Part shown: piece by piece, positions 40,340-48,137 of the stretch | Layout: each line of letters opens with the position of its first letter | Position numbering within the stretch: position 1 is the stretch's first letter | NCBI RefSeq assembly: GCF_003335585.1 | Contig: NZ_QBFD01000025.1 | Span: 41,625-89,761, forward strand | Length of the DNA: 48,137 bases | DNA from: Sulfitobacter sp. DFL-14 | Lineage (GTDB): Bacteria; Pseudomonadota; Alphaproteobacteria; Rhodobacterales; Rhodobacteraceae | Direction of reading: 5' to 3' | The notes under the pieces: model-generated | What the model was told of the DNA's origin: nothing | Database searches by the model: none | Seen by the model: the letters and a program-made list of their open reading frames with translations, nothing else | Translations under genes and position numbers: made by a program

Positions 40340-41878
40340 ATGACAGATCTTTCACCGACACGCACAGGGGGCCGCGCCGCGCGCCGTGCCGCCCGTGCCG
40401 CCCCGCTTGCACAACACCTGCGCCCGATCCGCCCCGGCCTGGAGGGCGGTCTTTACCGCCCGCTGAGCGACCAGGGCATGGCGGACATCCACAATGCCGC
40501 CCTGATCGCGCTTGAGGAAATCGGCCTGGCCGATGCCCCGGCCAGCGGCATTGCCTATCTGACCGGCGCAGGCGCGATCCTGGGCCAGGACGGGCGCATC
40601 CGTTTCCCCCGCGCGCTGGTCGAGGATACCATCGCCCGCGCCAACCGCAGCGTGACCCTGTTCAGCCGCGACCGCCAGCACGATCTGGAACTCTCTGGCA
40701 ACCGGGTGCATTACGGCACCGCCGGGGCGGCGGTGCATTTGGTCGATGCCCTGGGCCGCAACTACCGCGAATGCGGCGTGCAGGACCTGCATGATGCGGC
40801 CCGCATCTGCGATGCGCTGGACAATATCCACTTTCTGCAGCGCCCCATGGTCTGCCGCGACATCACCGACAACCGCGAGATGGACCTGAACACGATCTAT
40901 GCCTGCTGCGCGGGGACCGGCAAACATGTCGGCACCTCCTTTACCGATCCCGCCTATGTGGCGGAGGCGCTGGAGATGCTGCACATCATTGCAGGCGGCG
41001 AGGACAAATGGCGCGAACGGCCCTTCGTGTCGAACTCCAACTGCTTTGTCGTGCCGCCGATGAAATTCGCCACCGAAAGCTGCATGGTGATGGAGGCCTG
41101 CATCGAAGGTGGCATGCCGGTGCTGCTGCTGTCGGCGGGCATGGCCGGGGCCACGGCCCCCTCGACCGTGGCAGGCGCCATCGTGCAGGCGGTGGCCGAA
41201 TGCCTGGCCGGGCTGGTCTATGTCAATGCGGTCAGGCCGGGGCATCCGGCGATCTTTGGCACCTGGCCCTTCGGGCTGGACCTGCGGTCGGGCGCGATGA
41301 CGGGGGGATCGGGCGAACAGGCGCTGCTGACCGCCGGCTGCGCGCAGATGCACAAGTTCTACGGCCTGCCCGGCGGTGCCGCCGCCGGGATCGCGGACAG
41401 CAAGCTGCCGGACATGCAGGCGGGCTGGGAGCAGATGTGCTCCAACGTGATGGCGGGGCTGTCGGGCTGCAACATGATCTATGAGGCGGCAGGCATGCAT
41501 GCCTCTCTGCTGGGGTTCTGCCATGAGAGCCTGATCCTGGGCGACGACCTGATCGGCCAGGCCCTGCGCTGCGTGCGCGGGATCGAGGTGACGGATGAGA
41601 CCCTGGCGGTCGAAGAGATGCGCGCAGTCTGCCTTGGCGGGCCCGGTCACTACCTGGGCACCGAACAGACCCTGGGCCGCATGGAAACGGATCATGTCTA
41701 TCCGAAGCTGGGCGACCGGACCTCGCCCAAGGAATGGGCGGAAAAGGACAAGCCGGATCTGATCGTGAAGGCGTCAGTGCGCAAGGAGGAGATCCTGGCC
41801 CGGCGTGCCCCTGCGCGGTTCGATGCGGCCACCGATGCCCTTCTGCGCCGCCGTTTCAGGATCCACCTGCCTGTCTGA
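40340..41878 (+). CDS. MttB-superfamily corrinoid-dependent methyltransferase (non-pyrrolysine)
   Basis: The 512-aa product is full length for the trimethylamine methyltransferase (COG5598) superfamily. Landmarks are 'LSDQGMADIHNAALIALEEI', 'GTAGAAVHLVDALGRNYREC', 'PGHPAIFGTWPFGLDLRSGA' and 'DKPDLIVKASVRKEEILARR'. No in-frame TAG occurs, so it is one of the many homologues without pyrrolysine. Characterised members demethylate glycine betaine, proline betaine or carnitine and pass the methyl group to a corrinoid protein. Neither the corrinoid protein nor its reductive activator is adjacent. The substrate is probably a quaternary amine, by family only. Confidence 0.9.
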   Translation: MTDLSPTRTGGRAARRAARAAPLAQHLRPIRPGLEGGLYRPLSDQGMADIHNAALIALEEIGLADAPASGIAYLTGAGAILGQDGRIRFPRALVEDTIARANRSVTLFSRDRQHDLELSGNRVHYGTAGAAVHLVDALGRNYRECGVQDLHDAARICDALDNIHFLQRPMVCRDITDNREMDLNTIYACCAGTGKHVGTSFTDPAYVAEALEMLHIIAGGEDKWRERPFVSNSNCFVVPPMKFATESCMVMEACIEGGMPVLLLSAGMAGATAPSTVAGAIVQAVAECLAGLVYVNAVRPGHPAIFGTWPFGLDLRSGAMTGGSGEQALLTAGCAQMHKFYGLPGGAAAGIADSKLPDMQAGWEQMCSNVMAGLSGCNMIYEAAGMHASLLGFCHESLILGDDLIGQALRCVRGIEVTDETLAVEEMRAVCLGGPGHYLGTEQTLGRMETDHVYPKLGDRTSPKEWAEKDKPDLIVKASVRKEEILARRAPARFDAATDALLRRRFRIHLPV

Positions 41879-41912
41879 TTCCACCTGCCGGGCTGACGCG
41901 CACCCAGGCAAA

Positions 41913-41943
41913 CAAAAAAGGCCCGGTGCCTTGGCACCGGACC
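41913..41943 (-). terminator. Terminator of the EF-hand gene
   Basis: CCGGTGCC and GGCACCGG form the core of a GC-rich stem with a 2-nt apex. Read on the minus strand it is followed by TTTTTT. It lies about 70 bases past the EF-hand stop and may also stop readthrough from the mttB-like gene. Confidence 0.8.
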
Positions 41944-42012
41944 TCATCGGGGCATGGGGGGCCTGTTGTCGCTGCCGTGCCTCCCCCCGATGCCCCGAAC
42001 CCGTAGCGGGGC

Positions 42013-42270
42013 TTAGCCTTCGTTGGAGGTGGGCATCACGCCTGCTTCCTGTGCCGATTGCACTTCGGCATCGTCCAGCGCGCCGTCGGCGTTCAGGTCC
42101 ATCGCCGAATATTGCTCTGCGGTCACGTCAGGATAGACCGCCTGCACCTCAGTCACGCTGAGCAACCCGTCGCCGTTGGCATCCAGGTCTGCGACCCCGG
42201 CACCCATCGCATAGGCGGGCAGGCAGAGGGCTGTCAGGGCGGCGAGGGTTACTTTGGATACATGTGTCAT
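42013..42270 (-). CDS. Exported EF-hand calcium-binding protein, 85 aa
   Basis: It starts at ATG 42270 with AAGGAAG upstream. A signal peptide (MTHVSKVTLAALTALCLPAY) precedes two EF-hand loops: 'DANGDGLLSVTE' near residue 31 and 'DLNADGALDDAE' near residue 57, each with acidic or Asn ligands at positions 1, 3, 5 and 12. Such small periplasmic EF-hand proteins are common in Rhodobacteraceae, and their role is unclear. It is divergent from the sigma factor gene, which may or may not control it. Confidence 0.9.
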   Translation of the reverse strand: MTHVSKVTLAALTALCLPAYAMGAGVADLDANGDGLLSVTEVQAVYPDVTAEQYSAMDLNADGALDDAEVQSAQEAGVMPTSNEG

Positions 42271-42508
42271 GTGATACTTCCTTTTCGTGGTTTGGTTGAA
42301 GGTCTTGCTGCCTTCAGAGTGTTAGACGCATCCGGAGCGGTTTGCGTTCATCCCCCCGGAGCGGCGCGCGAAGGCCTGCCGACCTGGCCCCCGGCCATGG
42401 GCAAAGCGCCGCCCAAAAAGCCCCGGAAGCCGGTTTCGGCGGAAATTCCCCAACTGGTTGTGTTCCGGGGAAATCGGCATGCTGCACAAAAATGAGCGAG
42501 GCAGCACC

Positions 42509-43054
42509 ATGACAGAATCCCTGACAGCCCCCCTGACAGCCCCCGCCGCGGGCCCCGAGCCGGCCCCCTTCCCTGCCCCATGCGCATTCGACGCCCTGAT
42601 GCCCCGGCTGCGCGCCCGCGCCCGCAAACTGACCCGCAGTGCGGAGGAAGCCGAAGACCTGGCCCAGGAGGTGGCGCTGAAACTGTGGCAGCTGCTGGCG
42701 GGAGATGCAGAGATCGCGGCCCCCGACCGCTATGCGATGATCATGCTGCACAACCTCGCGCGGCACCGCTGGCGCGGGACACGCCAGACCGAGGAGCTGA
42801 CCGAGGAGATGGCGGTGACAGCACCCGTGGCCCCGGCCCGGCTGGCCTGCGCAGAGCTGCGCGCAGCGATCGCTTTGCTGCCCCGCGACCAGCGCGCCTG
42901 TATGGAACTTGTGCTGGCCGGTGACACCAGCCCGCAGGCGCTGGCGGCGCATCTGGGTGTGCCCGAAGGCACGGTGATGTCGCGCCTGGCGCGGGCTCGG
43001 GCCAGCCTGCGGCGGCAGATGGCGCTGGAGGGATCGGTGTCGGAGCTGTTGTGA
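42509..43054 (+). CDS. ECF-type RNA polymerase sigma factor
   Basis: The start is ATG 42509 (MTESLTAPLTAPAAGPEPAP), with GAGG upstream; earlier in-frame ATGs are less well placed. The 181-aa product has region 2 ('LMPRLRARARKLTRSAEEAE', 'DLAQEVALKLWQLL', 'RYAMIMLHNLARHRWRG') and region 4 ('AIALLPRDQRACMELV', 'QALAAHLGVPEGTVMSRLAR', with the HTH). There is no sigma-70 region 1 or 3. A Pro/Ala-rich N-terminal extension of about 28 residues is unusual. No anti-sigma factor gene is adjacent. Confidence 0.88.
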   Translation: MTESLTAPLTAPAAGPEPAPFPAPCAFDALMPRLRARARKLTRSAEEAEDLAQEVALKLWQLLAGDAEIAAPDRYAMIMLHNLARHRWRGTRQTEELTEEMAVTAPVAPARLACAELRAAIALLPRDQRACMELVLAGDTSPQALAAHLGVPEGTVMSRLARARASLRRQMALEGSVSELL

Positions 43055-43736
43055 GCGCGGACCGGGGGCCAGCCCCCGGACCCCCGGTGGTATTTTGGGA
43101 ACAATGAAGCCGGGGTGGTGCAGGAGGTTCGGCGCGGTCCGGGTATGGCAAACGGGGGCAAAGGTGGAGTCTGCTCTCATCCTCCTGAACAGAAAAAAGG
43201 GAGCACCGAAGCCCTGCCTGTAGTTTCGCCGTTCCGATTGCGTTTATCCTTCAAACGCAATCTCCCCTGACAGAGGCCTTTTCCTTCAAAAGGCCGGAGT
43301 CAGCCCTCATCCTCCTGAGCAGAAAAAAGGGAGCACCGAAGTGCCCCCTGTAGTTTCGCCGTTCCGATTGCGTTTATCCTTCAAACGCAATCTCCCCTGA
43401 CAGAGGCTTTTTCCTTAAAAGGCCGGAGTCAGCCTTCATCCTTACAGACAGAAAAAAGGGAGCACCGAAGTGCCCCCTGTAGTTTCGCCGTTCAAGCTCA
43501 ATATGTTAACCGCTCGGTATTTGTTTGCCTGCGGCCTGAACGTCGTCCAGAGCACGCGCACGCGCTCCGTGTCCCGCGCCCCGGCTATGCCGGGGCTGCG
43601 GCGTGGGTGGCAGCGTATCGCAAAGCGATGCGCGAGAACCCACCCCGTCTCAAATGGGCCTCCCCGGGCCCCTTGTCTCGTCGGGGCGGGCCCCAAGGCC
43701 CTGCCCCTGCACGCCCCGTCAGGGCGCGGTCCGATA
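43055..43736. other. Intergenic region between sigma factor and nrdJ
   Basis: This 682-bp gap between convergent genes holds the 130-bp tandem repeats and, further right, a GC-rich stretch with a perfect CCCCGGC/GCCGGGG hairpin (43579-43595). The GC-rich stretch could terminate nrdJ transcription. I see no protein-coding gene in it. Confidence 0.6.
43166..43493 (+). repeat. Tandem array of 130-bp structured units (2.5 copies)
   Basis: Units begin at 43166, 43296 and 43425 (the third is cut at about 43493), with periods of 130 and 129 bp. Each full unit has three potential hairpins. H1 is GGGAGCAC-CGAA-GTGCCCCC (clear in units 2 and 3). H2 is GATTGCGTTT/AAACGCAATC with a 7-nt loop (43236-43262 and 43366-43392). 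H3 spans the unit junctions, with CTGAC/GTCAG outside GGCCTTTT/AAAAGGCC and a purine internal loop (43267-43303 and 43397-43432). In unit 2 a C-to-T change in H3 keeps pairing as G-U only on plus-strand RNA. This suggests structured RNA rather than protein coding. Confidence 0.8.
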
Positions 43737-46700
43737 TCAGCTACAGCCGCTTGTCCCACCGCAGGTGTTGCACTTCATGCAGGTGCCGTTGCGCACCAGC
43801 GTGTAGTTGCCGCATTCGCCGCAGGCCTCGCCTTCATAGCCCTGCATCTTGGCCTTGGTCCGGGCATCCATGCTGACCGCCCCGGTGGCCACCGACGTGC
43901 TTGCCGCCATGGCGACGGCGGCATTGCCGTTGACCTGCGGTGCAGCTGCGGCGACGGCGGCTGCCATCTCGCGCTGGCCGCCCTGAAGCACCACCAGTTC
44001 CTGCGGCAGACGGTTGCGCAGATAGCCGGTCGAGCTGATCTGGCGCAGCACTTCGAGGCTCTTGGTCGCGGCGGTTTCCGACAGTTCGGAGACATTTGCC
44101 ACGCCTTCTTCCTCTTCGCCCCGGCCCAGATCGTCAAATGTGGCGCCTTCGGGCTTCACATGGGCCAGATCGGTCCGGTCCAGGTAGCTGACCGCCAGTT
44201 CGCGGAAGATATAATCGAGGATCGAGGTCGCATTCTTGATGCTGTCATTGCCCTGCACCATGCCCGCCGGTTCGAACTTGGTGAAGGTGAAGGCATCGAC
44301 GAATTCCTCCAGCGGTACGCCATACTGAAGCCCGACAGAGACCGCGATGGCGAAATTGTTCATCATCGCGCGGAAGCCCGCACCTTCCTTGTGCATGTCG
44401 ATGAAGATCTCGCCCAGCTTGCCGTCGCCGTATTCGCCGGTGCGCAGATAGACCTTGTGACCGCCCACGATGGCCTTCTGGGTATAGCCCTTGCGGCGCT
44501 GGGGCATCTTCTCGCGGTGCGATTTGATGATTTCCTTGACGATCACCTTCTCGACGATCTTTTCGGCCAGCACGGCGGCTTTCTCCTGCAGGGAGCCGCT
44601 TTCCAGCACCTCCGCCGCATCGTCGTCATCCTCGATCAGCGCGGCCGCCAGCGGCTGGCTGAGCTTGGAGCCGTCGCGGTAGAGCGCATTGGCCTTGATG
44701 CCGAGGCTCCAGGACAGCTCATAGGCTTGCTGGCAATCCTCGATGCTTGCGTCATTGGGCATGTTGATCGTCTTGGAGATCGCGCCGGAGATGAAGCTTT
44801 GCGCCGCTGCCATCATGTAGATGTGGCTGTTGACGCTGAGATACCGTTTGCCCTTCTTGCCGCAGGGGTTGGCGCAATCGAAGATGCCGTAGTGCTCTTC
44901 TTTCAGGTGCGGTGCCCCTTCCAGCGTCATGGTGCCGCAGACGTGATCATTGGCCGCGTCGATGTCCGCGCGGGTAAAGCCCAGGGATTTCAGCAGGTCG
45001 AAGGTCGGGTCGTTCAGCTTGTCCGCCGGGATGCCCAGCACATTCTTGCAGAAATCCGCGCCCAGCGTCCATTGGTTGAACACAAAGCGGATGTCAAAGG
45101 CCGAGGCCAGCGCCTTGTCCACCTTGGCCAGTTCGTTGGGGCCGAAACCGTGGCCCGCCAGCGAGGTGTGGTTGATGCCGGGGGCATTGCCGATGGTGCC
45201 GTGGCCCACGGCGTAGGACACGATCTCTTCGATCTGGGCGGAGCCATAGCCGAGCTTTTCCAGCGCGGCGGGCACAGATTGGTTGATGATCTTGAAATAG
45301 CCGCCGCCGGCCAGCTTCTTGAACTTCACCAGGGCAAAGTCAGGCTCGATCCCGGTGGTGTCGCAATCCATCACCAGACCGATGGTGCCGGTGGGCGCGA
45401 TGACCGAGACCTGCGCGTTGCGATAGCCATGTGCCTCGCCCAGTGTCAGCGCCTCGTCCCAGGTGGACATGGCCACGTCGATCAGGCCGGGCTGCGGGCA
45501 GTTGGCGTGATCCAGCGGCACCGGCTTGACGCTCAGCTTCTCATAGCCGGTTTCATTGCCGTAAGCCGCGTTGCGGTGGTTGCGGATGACGCGCAGCATG
45601 TGGCTGCCGTTCTTGGCATAGCCCGGGAAGGCCCCCAGCTCGCCCGCCATTTCGGCGGAAGTGGCATAGGACACGCCGGTCATGATCGCGGTAAGCGCAC
45701 CGCAGAGCGCGCGGCCCTCGTCGCTGTCATAGGAATAGCCCATGTTCATCAGCAACCCGCCGATGTTCGCATAGCCCAGACCCAGGGTGCGGAAGTCATA
45801 GGACCGCTGCGCGATTTCCCTGGAGGGGAATTGCGCCATCATCACGGAGATTTCCAGCGTCACGGTCCACAGGCGCGCGGCATGCATGTAGTCTTCGACG
45901 TTGAACACGCCGTCCTGCAGGAAGGTCAGCAGGTTCATCGACGCCAGGTTGCAGGCGGTGTCGTCGAGGAACATGTATTCCGAGCAGGGGTTGGAGCCGC
46001 GGATCGCGCCATCTTCGGGGCATGTGTGCCAGTCGTTCACCGTGTCGTGGTACTGGATGCCCGGATCGGCACAGGCCCATGCGGCATGGCCCACCTGGGC
46101 CCAGAGGTCACGGGCGCGGATGGTCTTGGCGACCTTGCCGGTTGTGCGGTCGGTCAGTTCCCAGTCCGCGTCCTTTTCGACGGCGGTCAGGAAGGCATTG
46201 GTGACGCGGATCGAGTTGTTGGAGTTCTGGCCGGAGACCGAGTTGTAGGCCTCGGAGTCCCAGTCGGTGTCATAGGTCGGGAATTCGATGCTGGTGTGGC
46301 CCTGCTTGGCGTAATCCAGCACGCGCTTGACGTATGTTTCGGGGATGGCGACCTTTTTCGCTTCGCGGATCGCCTGTTTCAGCGCGTCATTCTTGGCCGG
46401 GTCATAGGCATCTTCAACGGTCCCGTCCCATTCCTTGATTGCCTTGAACAGCAGGTTCAGCTTCTGCTCGTGCATCTTGGAGCCTGCGACGATGGAGGCC
46501 ACCTTCTGCTCTTCCAGCACCTTCCAGTTGATGAATTCCTCGATATCGGGGTGGTCCGCATCGACGATCACCATCTTGGCGGCGCGGCGCGTGGTGCCGC
46601 CGGATTTGATGGCACCGGCGGCGCGGTCACCGATTTTCAGGAAACCCATCAGGCCGGAGGATTTGCCGCCGCCCGACAGTTTCTCGCCTGCCGCACGCAG

Positions 46701-47387
46701 CGAGGAGAAGTTGGTGCCGGTGCCGGAGCCGTATTTGAAAAGCCGCGCCTCACGGACCCACAGGTCCATGATGCCGCCATCGCCCACCAGGTCGTCCGCG
46801 ACGGACTGGATAAAGCAGGCGTGCGGCTGCGGGTGTTCGTAGGAGGATTTGGAACGGGTCAGCTTGCCGGTCTTGTAGTCGACATAGTAATGCCCCTGCG
46901 CGGGACCATCGATGCCGTAGGCCCAATGCAGGCCGGTGTTGAACCACTGCGGGCTGTTGGGGGCCGCGCGCTGGCTGGCCAGCATATGGCGCATTTCGTC
47001 AAAATAGGCGCGGGCATCTTCCTCGGTGGTGAAATAGCCACCTTTCCAGCCCCAATAGGCCCAGGCCCCGGCGAGACGGTCGAAAACCTGTTTGGAAGAA
47101 GTTTCACCGCCCATTTCGGCCCCTTCGGCGGGGACAGAGCGCCACAGGAACTCGGGCACGCCCTTTTCCTTCACCTTTTTCAGTTCGGAGGGCACGCCCG
47201 CCTTGCGGAAATATTTCTGCGCGATCACGTCGCTTGCGACCTGGCTCCAGCCGGAGGGCACTTCGACATTGTCGAGCTTGAACACGACGGAGCCGTCGGG
47301 ATTGCGGATTTCGGAAACTGTGCTGACAAAATCCAGGTCCGCATATGCGTCCCGGCCCGCGGTCGTAAACTGACGTTCAATTTTCAT
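43737..47387 (-). CDS. nrdJ: Adenosylcobalamin-dependent (class II) ribonucleotide reductase
   Basis: The 1,216-aa product starts at ATG 47387 with GAGGCAG upstream. Features are '[20 protein letters not shown]' preceded by the class II active-site motif 'RGSNPCSE', the radical-site loop region '[20 protein letters not shown]', and a C-terminal zinc-ribbon-like tail with Cys pairs ('[20 protein letters not shown]', '[11 protein letters not shown]') that relays electrons. It makes deoxyribonucleotides from ribonucleotides without needing oxygen, using adenosylcobalamin. The very long antisense ORF on the plus strand is a codon-bias shadow. Confidence 0.97.
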   Translation of the reverse strand: MKIERQFTTAGRDAYADLDFVSTVSEIRNPDGSVVFKLDNVEVPSGWSQVASDVIAQKYFRKAGVPSELKKVKEKGVPEFLWRSVPAEGAEMGGETSSKQVFDRLAGAWAYWGWKGGYFTTEEDARAYFDEMRHMLASQRAAPNSPQWFNTGLHWAYGIDGPAQGHYYVDYKTGKLTRSKSSYEHPQPHACFIQSVADDLVGDGGIMDLWVREARLFKYGSGTGTNFSSLRAAGEKLSGGGKSSGLMGFLKIGDRAAGAIKSGGTTRRAAKMVIVDADHPDIEEFINWKVLEEQKVASIVAGSKMHEQKLNLLFKAIKEWDGTVEDAYDPAKNDALKQAIREAKKVAIPETYVKRVLDYAKQGHTSIEFPTYDTDWDSEAYNSVSGQNSNNSIRVTNAFLTAVEKDADWELTDRTTGKVAKTIRARDLWAQVGHAAWACADPGIQYHDTVNDWHTCPEDGAIRGSNPCSEYMFLDDTACNLASMNLLTFLQDGVFNVEDYMHAARLWTVTLEISVMMAQFPSREIAQRSYDFRTLGLGYANIGGLLMNMGYSYDSDEGRALCGALTAIMTGVSYATSAEMAGELGAFPGYAKNGSHMLRVIRNHRNAAYGNETGYEKLSVKPVPLDHANCPQPGLIDVAMSTWDEALTLGEAHGYRNAQVSVIAPTGTIGLVMDCDTTGIEPDFALVKFKKLAGGGYFKIINQSVPAALEKLGYGSAQIEEIVSYAVGHGTIGNAPGINHTSLAGHGFGPNELAKVDKALASAFDIRFVFNQWTLGADFCKNVLGIPADKLNDPTFDLLKSLGFTRADIDAANDHVCGTMTLEGAPHLKEEHYGIFDCANPCGKKGKRYLSVNSHIYMMAAAQSFISGAISKTINMPNDASIEDCQQAYELSWSLGIKANALYRDGSKLSQPLAAALIEDDDDAAEVLESGSLQEKAAVLAEKIVEKVIVKEIIKSHREKMPQRRKGYTQKAIVGGHKVYLRTGEYGDGKLGEIFIDMHKEGAGFRAMMNNFAIAVSVGLQYGVPLEEFVDAFTFTKFEPAGMVQGNDSIKNATSILDYIFRELAVSYLDRTDLAHVKPEGATFDDLGRGEEEEGVANVSELSETAATKSLEVLRQISSTGYLRNRLPQELVVLQGGQREMAAAVAAAAPQVNGNAAVAMAASTSVATGAVSMDARTKAKMQGYEGEACGECGNYTLVRNGTCMKCNTCGGTSGCS

Positions 47388-47585
47388 TTTTTACTGCCTC
47401 ATATCCAGCATTAACAATCTACGGAAACCCGCCTGTCATTGCAGGCTGTCCCCACCCCGTTCATTGCCGACAAAAGGCACAGAAAGACCGATCACGGAGG
47501 GAGCCTGCCCCGTGTTCCTGCAGCAATTAACGAAGTTTTCGTCCTGGTGCCTGTCTTCTGCCCTGATGCGCCCTGCGAGCGTTGA

Positions 47586-47601
47586 CCACTACATATTGTG
47601 G
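47586..47601 (-). promoter_or_regulatory. NrdR-box-like palindrome upstream of nrdJ
   Basis: CCACTACATATTGTGG is a near-palindrome resembling NrdR boxes, which regulate ribonucleotide reductase genes. A weaker partner (CCCACACAAATTGACG) is centred 28 bp away, slightly closer than the usual three helical turns. It lies about 200 bp upstream of the nrdJ start. Assignment is tentative. Confidence 0.35.
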
Positions 47602-47837
47602 CGCCATCGTCGGCCCACACAAATTGACGCATCATGGGGGTTCGGGTCAACGGATTTTTTGAAAAATCTTCCAATCTTTAAGGTTGACCGGTGCCGCTCT
47701 TTTTGAGCGGCCCGCCGGGCTCCGATTCATACCGATCATATCCCCAGCCCCCCCTGAACCAGGCAGGTTGCATCGCCAGTGCTATTCTCCAAACGTTACG
47801 GCACATTTAGGGGTATCGGCTCACCCTTTGCATGAAC

Positions 47838-47862
47838 TTATCCACAGATCCGCTGTGAACAA
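47838..47862. promoter_or_regulatory. DnaA-box pair
   Basis: TTATCCACA (47838-47846) is a perfect DnaA-box consensus. TGTGAACAA (47854-47862), read in reverse as TTGTTCACA, differs at one position. They sit about 450 bp upstream of nrdJ and could link its expression to replication initiation. They are too few to indicate an origin. Confidence 0.45.
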
Positions 47863-48101
47863 CTTGTCCAAAAGGTGGCGATCCGGTTTCGCCGGAAAAA
47901 TCTGCGGCGATTCATAAAAATGTCACGTTGGCCGGTTTCTCGGGCCAAGAATCATCGGCAAATGCCCACCGCATCTGGATGAGGTCGGGGTGCATTCCAC
48001 CACATGTAGGGGTGTCGCCTCGTCAGGGGTCTTGTACGATGTGAGCACGGCCCGAGGTACAGCTATGCGGAGGTTTCTGCCGTTGATCATTGGCAACCAA
48101 A

Positions 48102-48137
48102 GCCCGGAACAAGCCGAAGGCGCCGGGCCATCGCCTG
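48102..48137 (-). repeat. 36-bp repeat, copy 2 (runs into window end)
   Basis: This is the reverse complement of 39085-39120 over 36 bp. Similarity continues leftward to about 48065 with mismatches. The repeat may extend past the window. Confidence 0.85.

Larger units (their letters stand above)
47388..48137. other. Upstream region of nrdJ and right end of window
   Basis: This 750-bp stretch carries no convincing gene. It contains an NrdR-box-like palindrome (47586-47601), a perfect DnaA-box word with a second near match (47838-47862) and one copy of a dispersed 36-bp repeat at the extreme right (48102-48137). Confidence 0.55.

Noticed and set aside
40340..41878. Pyrrolysine-containing trimethylamine methyltransferase
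   Set aside because: The frame has no internal TAG, so it belongs to the non-pyrrolysine branch.
43166..43493. Possible CRISPR array
   Set aside because: The repeats are about 130 bp, contiguous and without unique spacers; no cas genes are present.
43470..47414. A 1,314-codon open frame on the plus strand opposite nrdJ
   Set aside because: It is exactly antisense to a well-supported nrdJ. Its length follows from GC-rich codon bias, and its sequence has the low-complexity His/Gln/Gly make-up of a shadow.
47388..48137. Cobalamin riboswitch or replication origin upstream of nrdJ
   Set aside because: I could not find a B12-box-like core or the long paired structure of a cobalamin riboswitch. 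Two DnaA-box words are too few for an origin, and no dnaA, hemE or parAB genes are nearby.

Overview
The window looks like a chromosomal segment of a GC-rich alphaproteobacterium, most likely a marine Rhodobacteraceae (Roseobacter group). The reasons are the gene families present: a cobalamin-dependent class II ribonucleotide reductase (NrdJ), a non-pyrrolysine MttB-like methyltransferase, citramalate synthase, an NDUFAF6-like squalene/phytoene synthase homologue and isolated CobK. The taxonomic call is inference from family content, not from a marker gene search.

Positions 1-14,600 are mobile DNA. Positions 1-4,739 are the right end of an integrated element (A): the C-terminal part of a ParB-like protein, a hypothetical protein, a DUF5131 (Gp37/Gp68) protein, a DUF4326 protein, an excisionase-like HTH and a tyrosine integrase. 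Next to it, and facing it, is a compact element (B, about 9.8 kb, 4,740-14,549) bounded by an 18-bp near-perfect direct repeat. B has its own integrase, a complete HK97-type head set (portal, prohead protease, head-tail connector, capsid), a large terminase, an HNH nuclease and a replication-type HTH protein. It has no tail, lysis or small-terminase gene. This is the organisation of a capsid-forming phage satellite (cf-PICI-like), with a cargo locus of three unknown genes between capsid and terminase.

Positions 14,700-23,150 hold a small secreted protein, a hotdog thioesterase and a tandem array of five paralogous exported proteins. Each has a signal peptide, a CxGxxC motif, IGIGT/GLGT-type fibre repeats and a tail-fibre-chaperone-like C-terminus followed by a coiled coil. 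A sensor kinase and an MBL-fold hydrolase follow. At 25,523 lies tRNA-Asn, whose 3' end is duplicated about 1 kb downstream. The duplication brackets a miniature island carrying only a DUF4145 gene and no integrase.

Positions 26,700-47,400 are mostly housekeeping: an HNH protein, a carboxylesterase, AlkA-type glycosylase, CobK, an MFS transporter with an HExxH protein, a phytoene synthase homologue, methyltransferase, alpha/beta hydrolase, CimA, CysS, a PLP aminotransferase, an outer-membrane beta-barrel, MttB-like methyltransferase, an EF-hand protein, a sigma factor and NrdJ. A 2.5-copy tandem array of about 130-bp units predicted to fold into three hairpins each lies between the sigma factor gene and nrdJ. 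Several dispersed intergenic repeats are also present. Most minus-strand genes at 27.4-29.4 kb and in the phage head module overlap by 1-8 bases and are probably co-transcribed.
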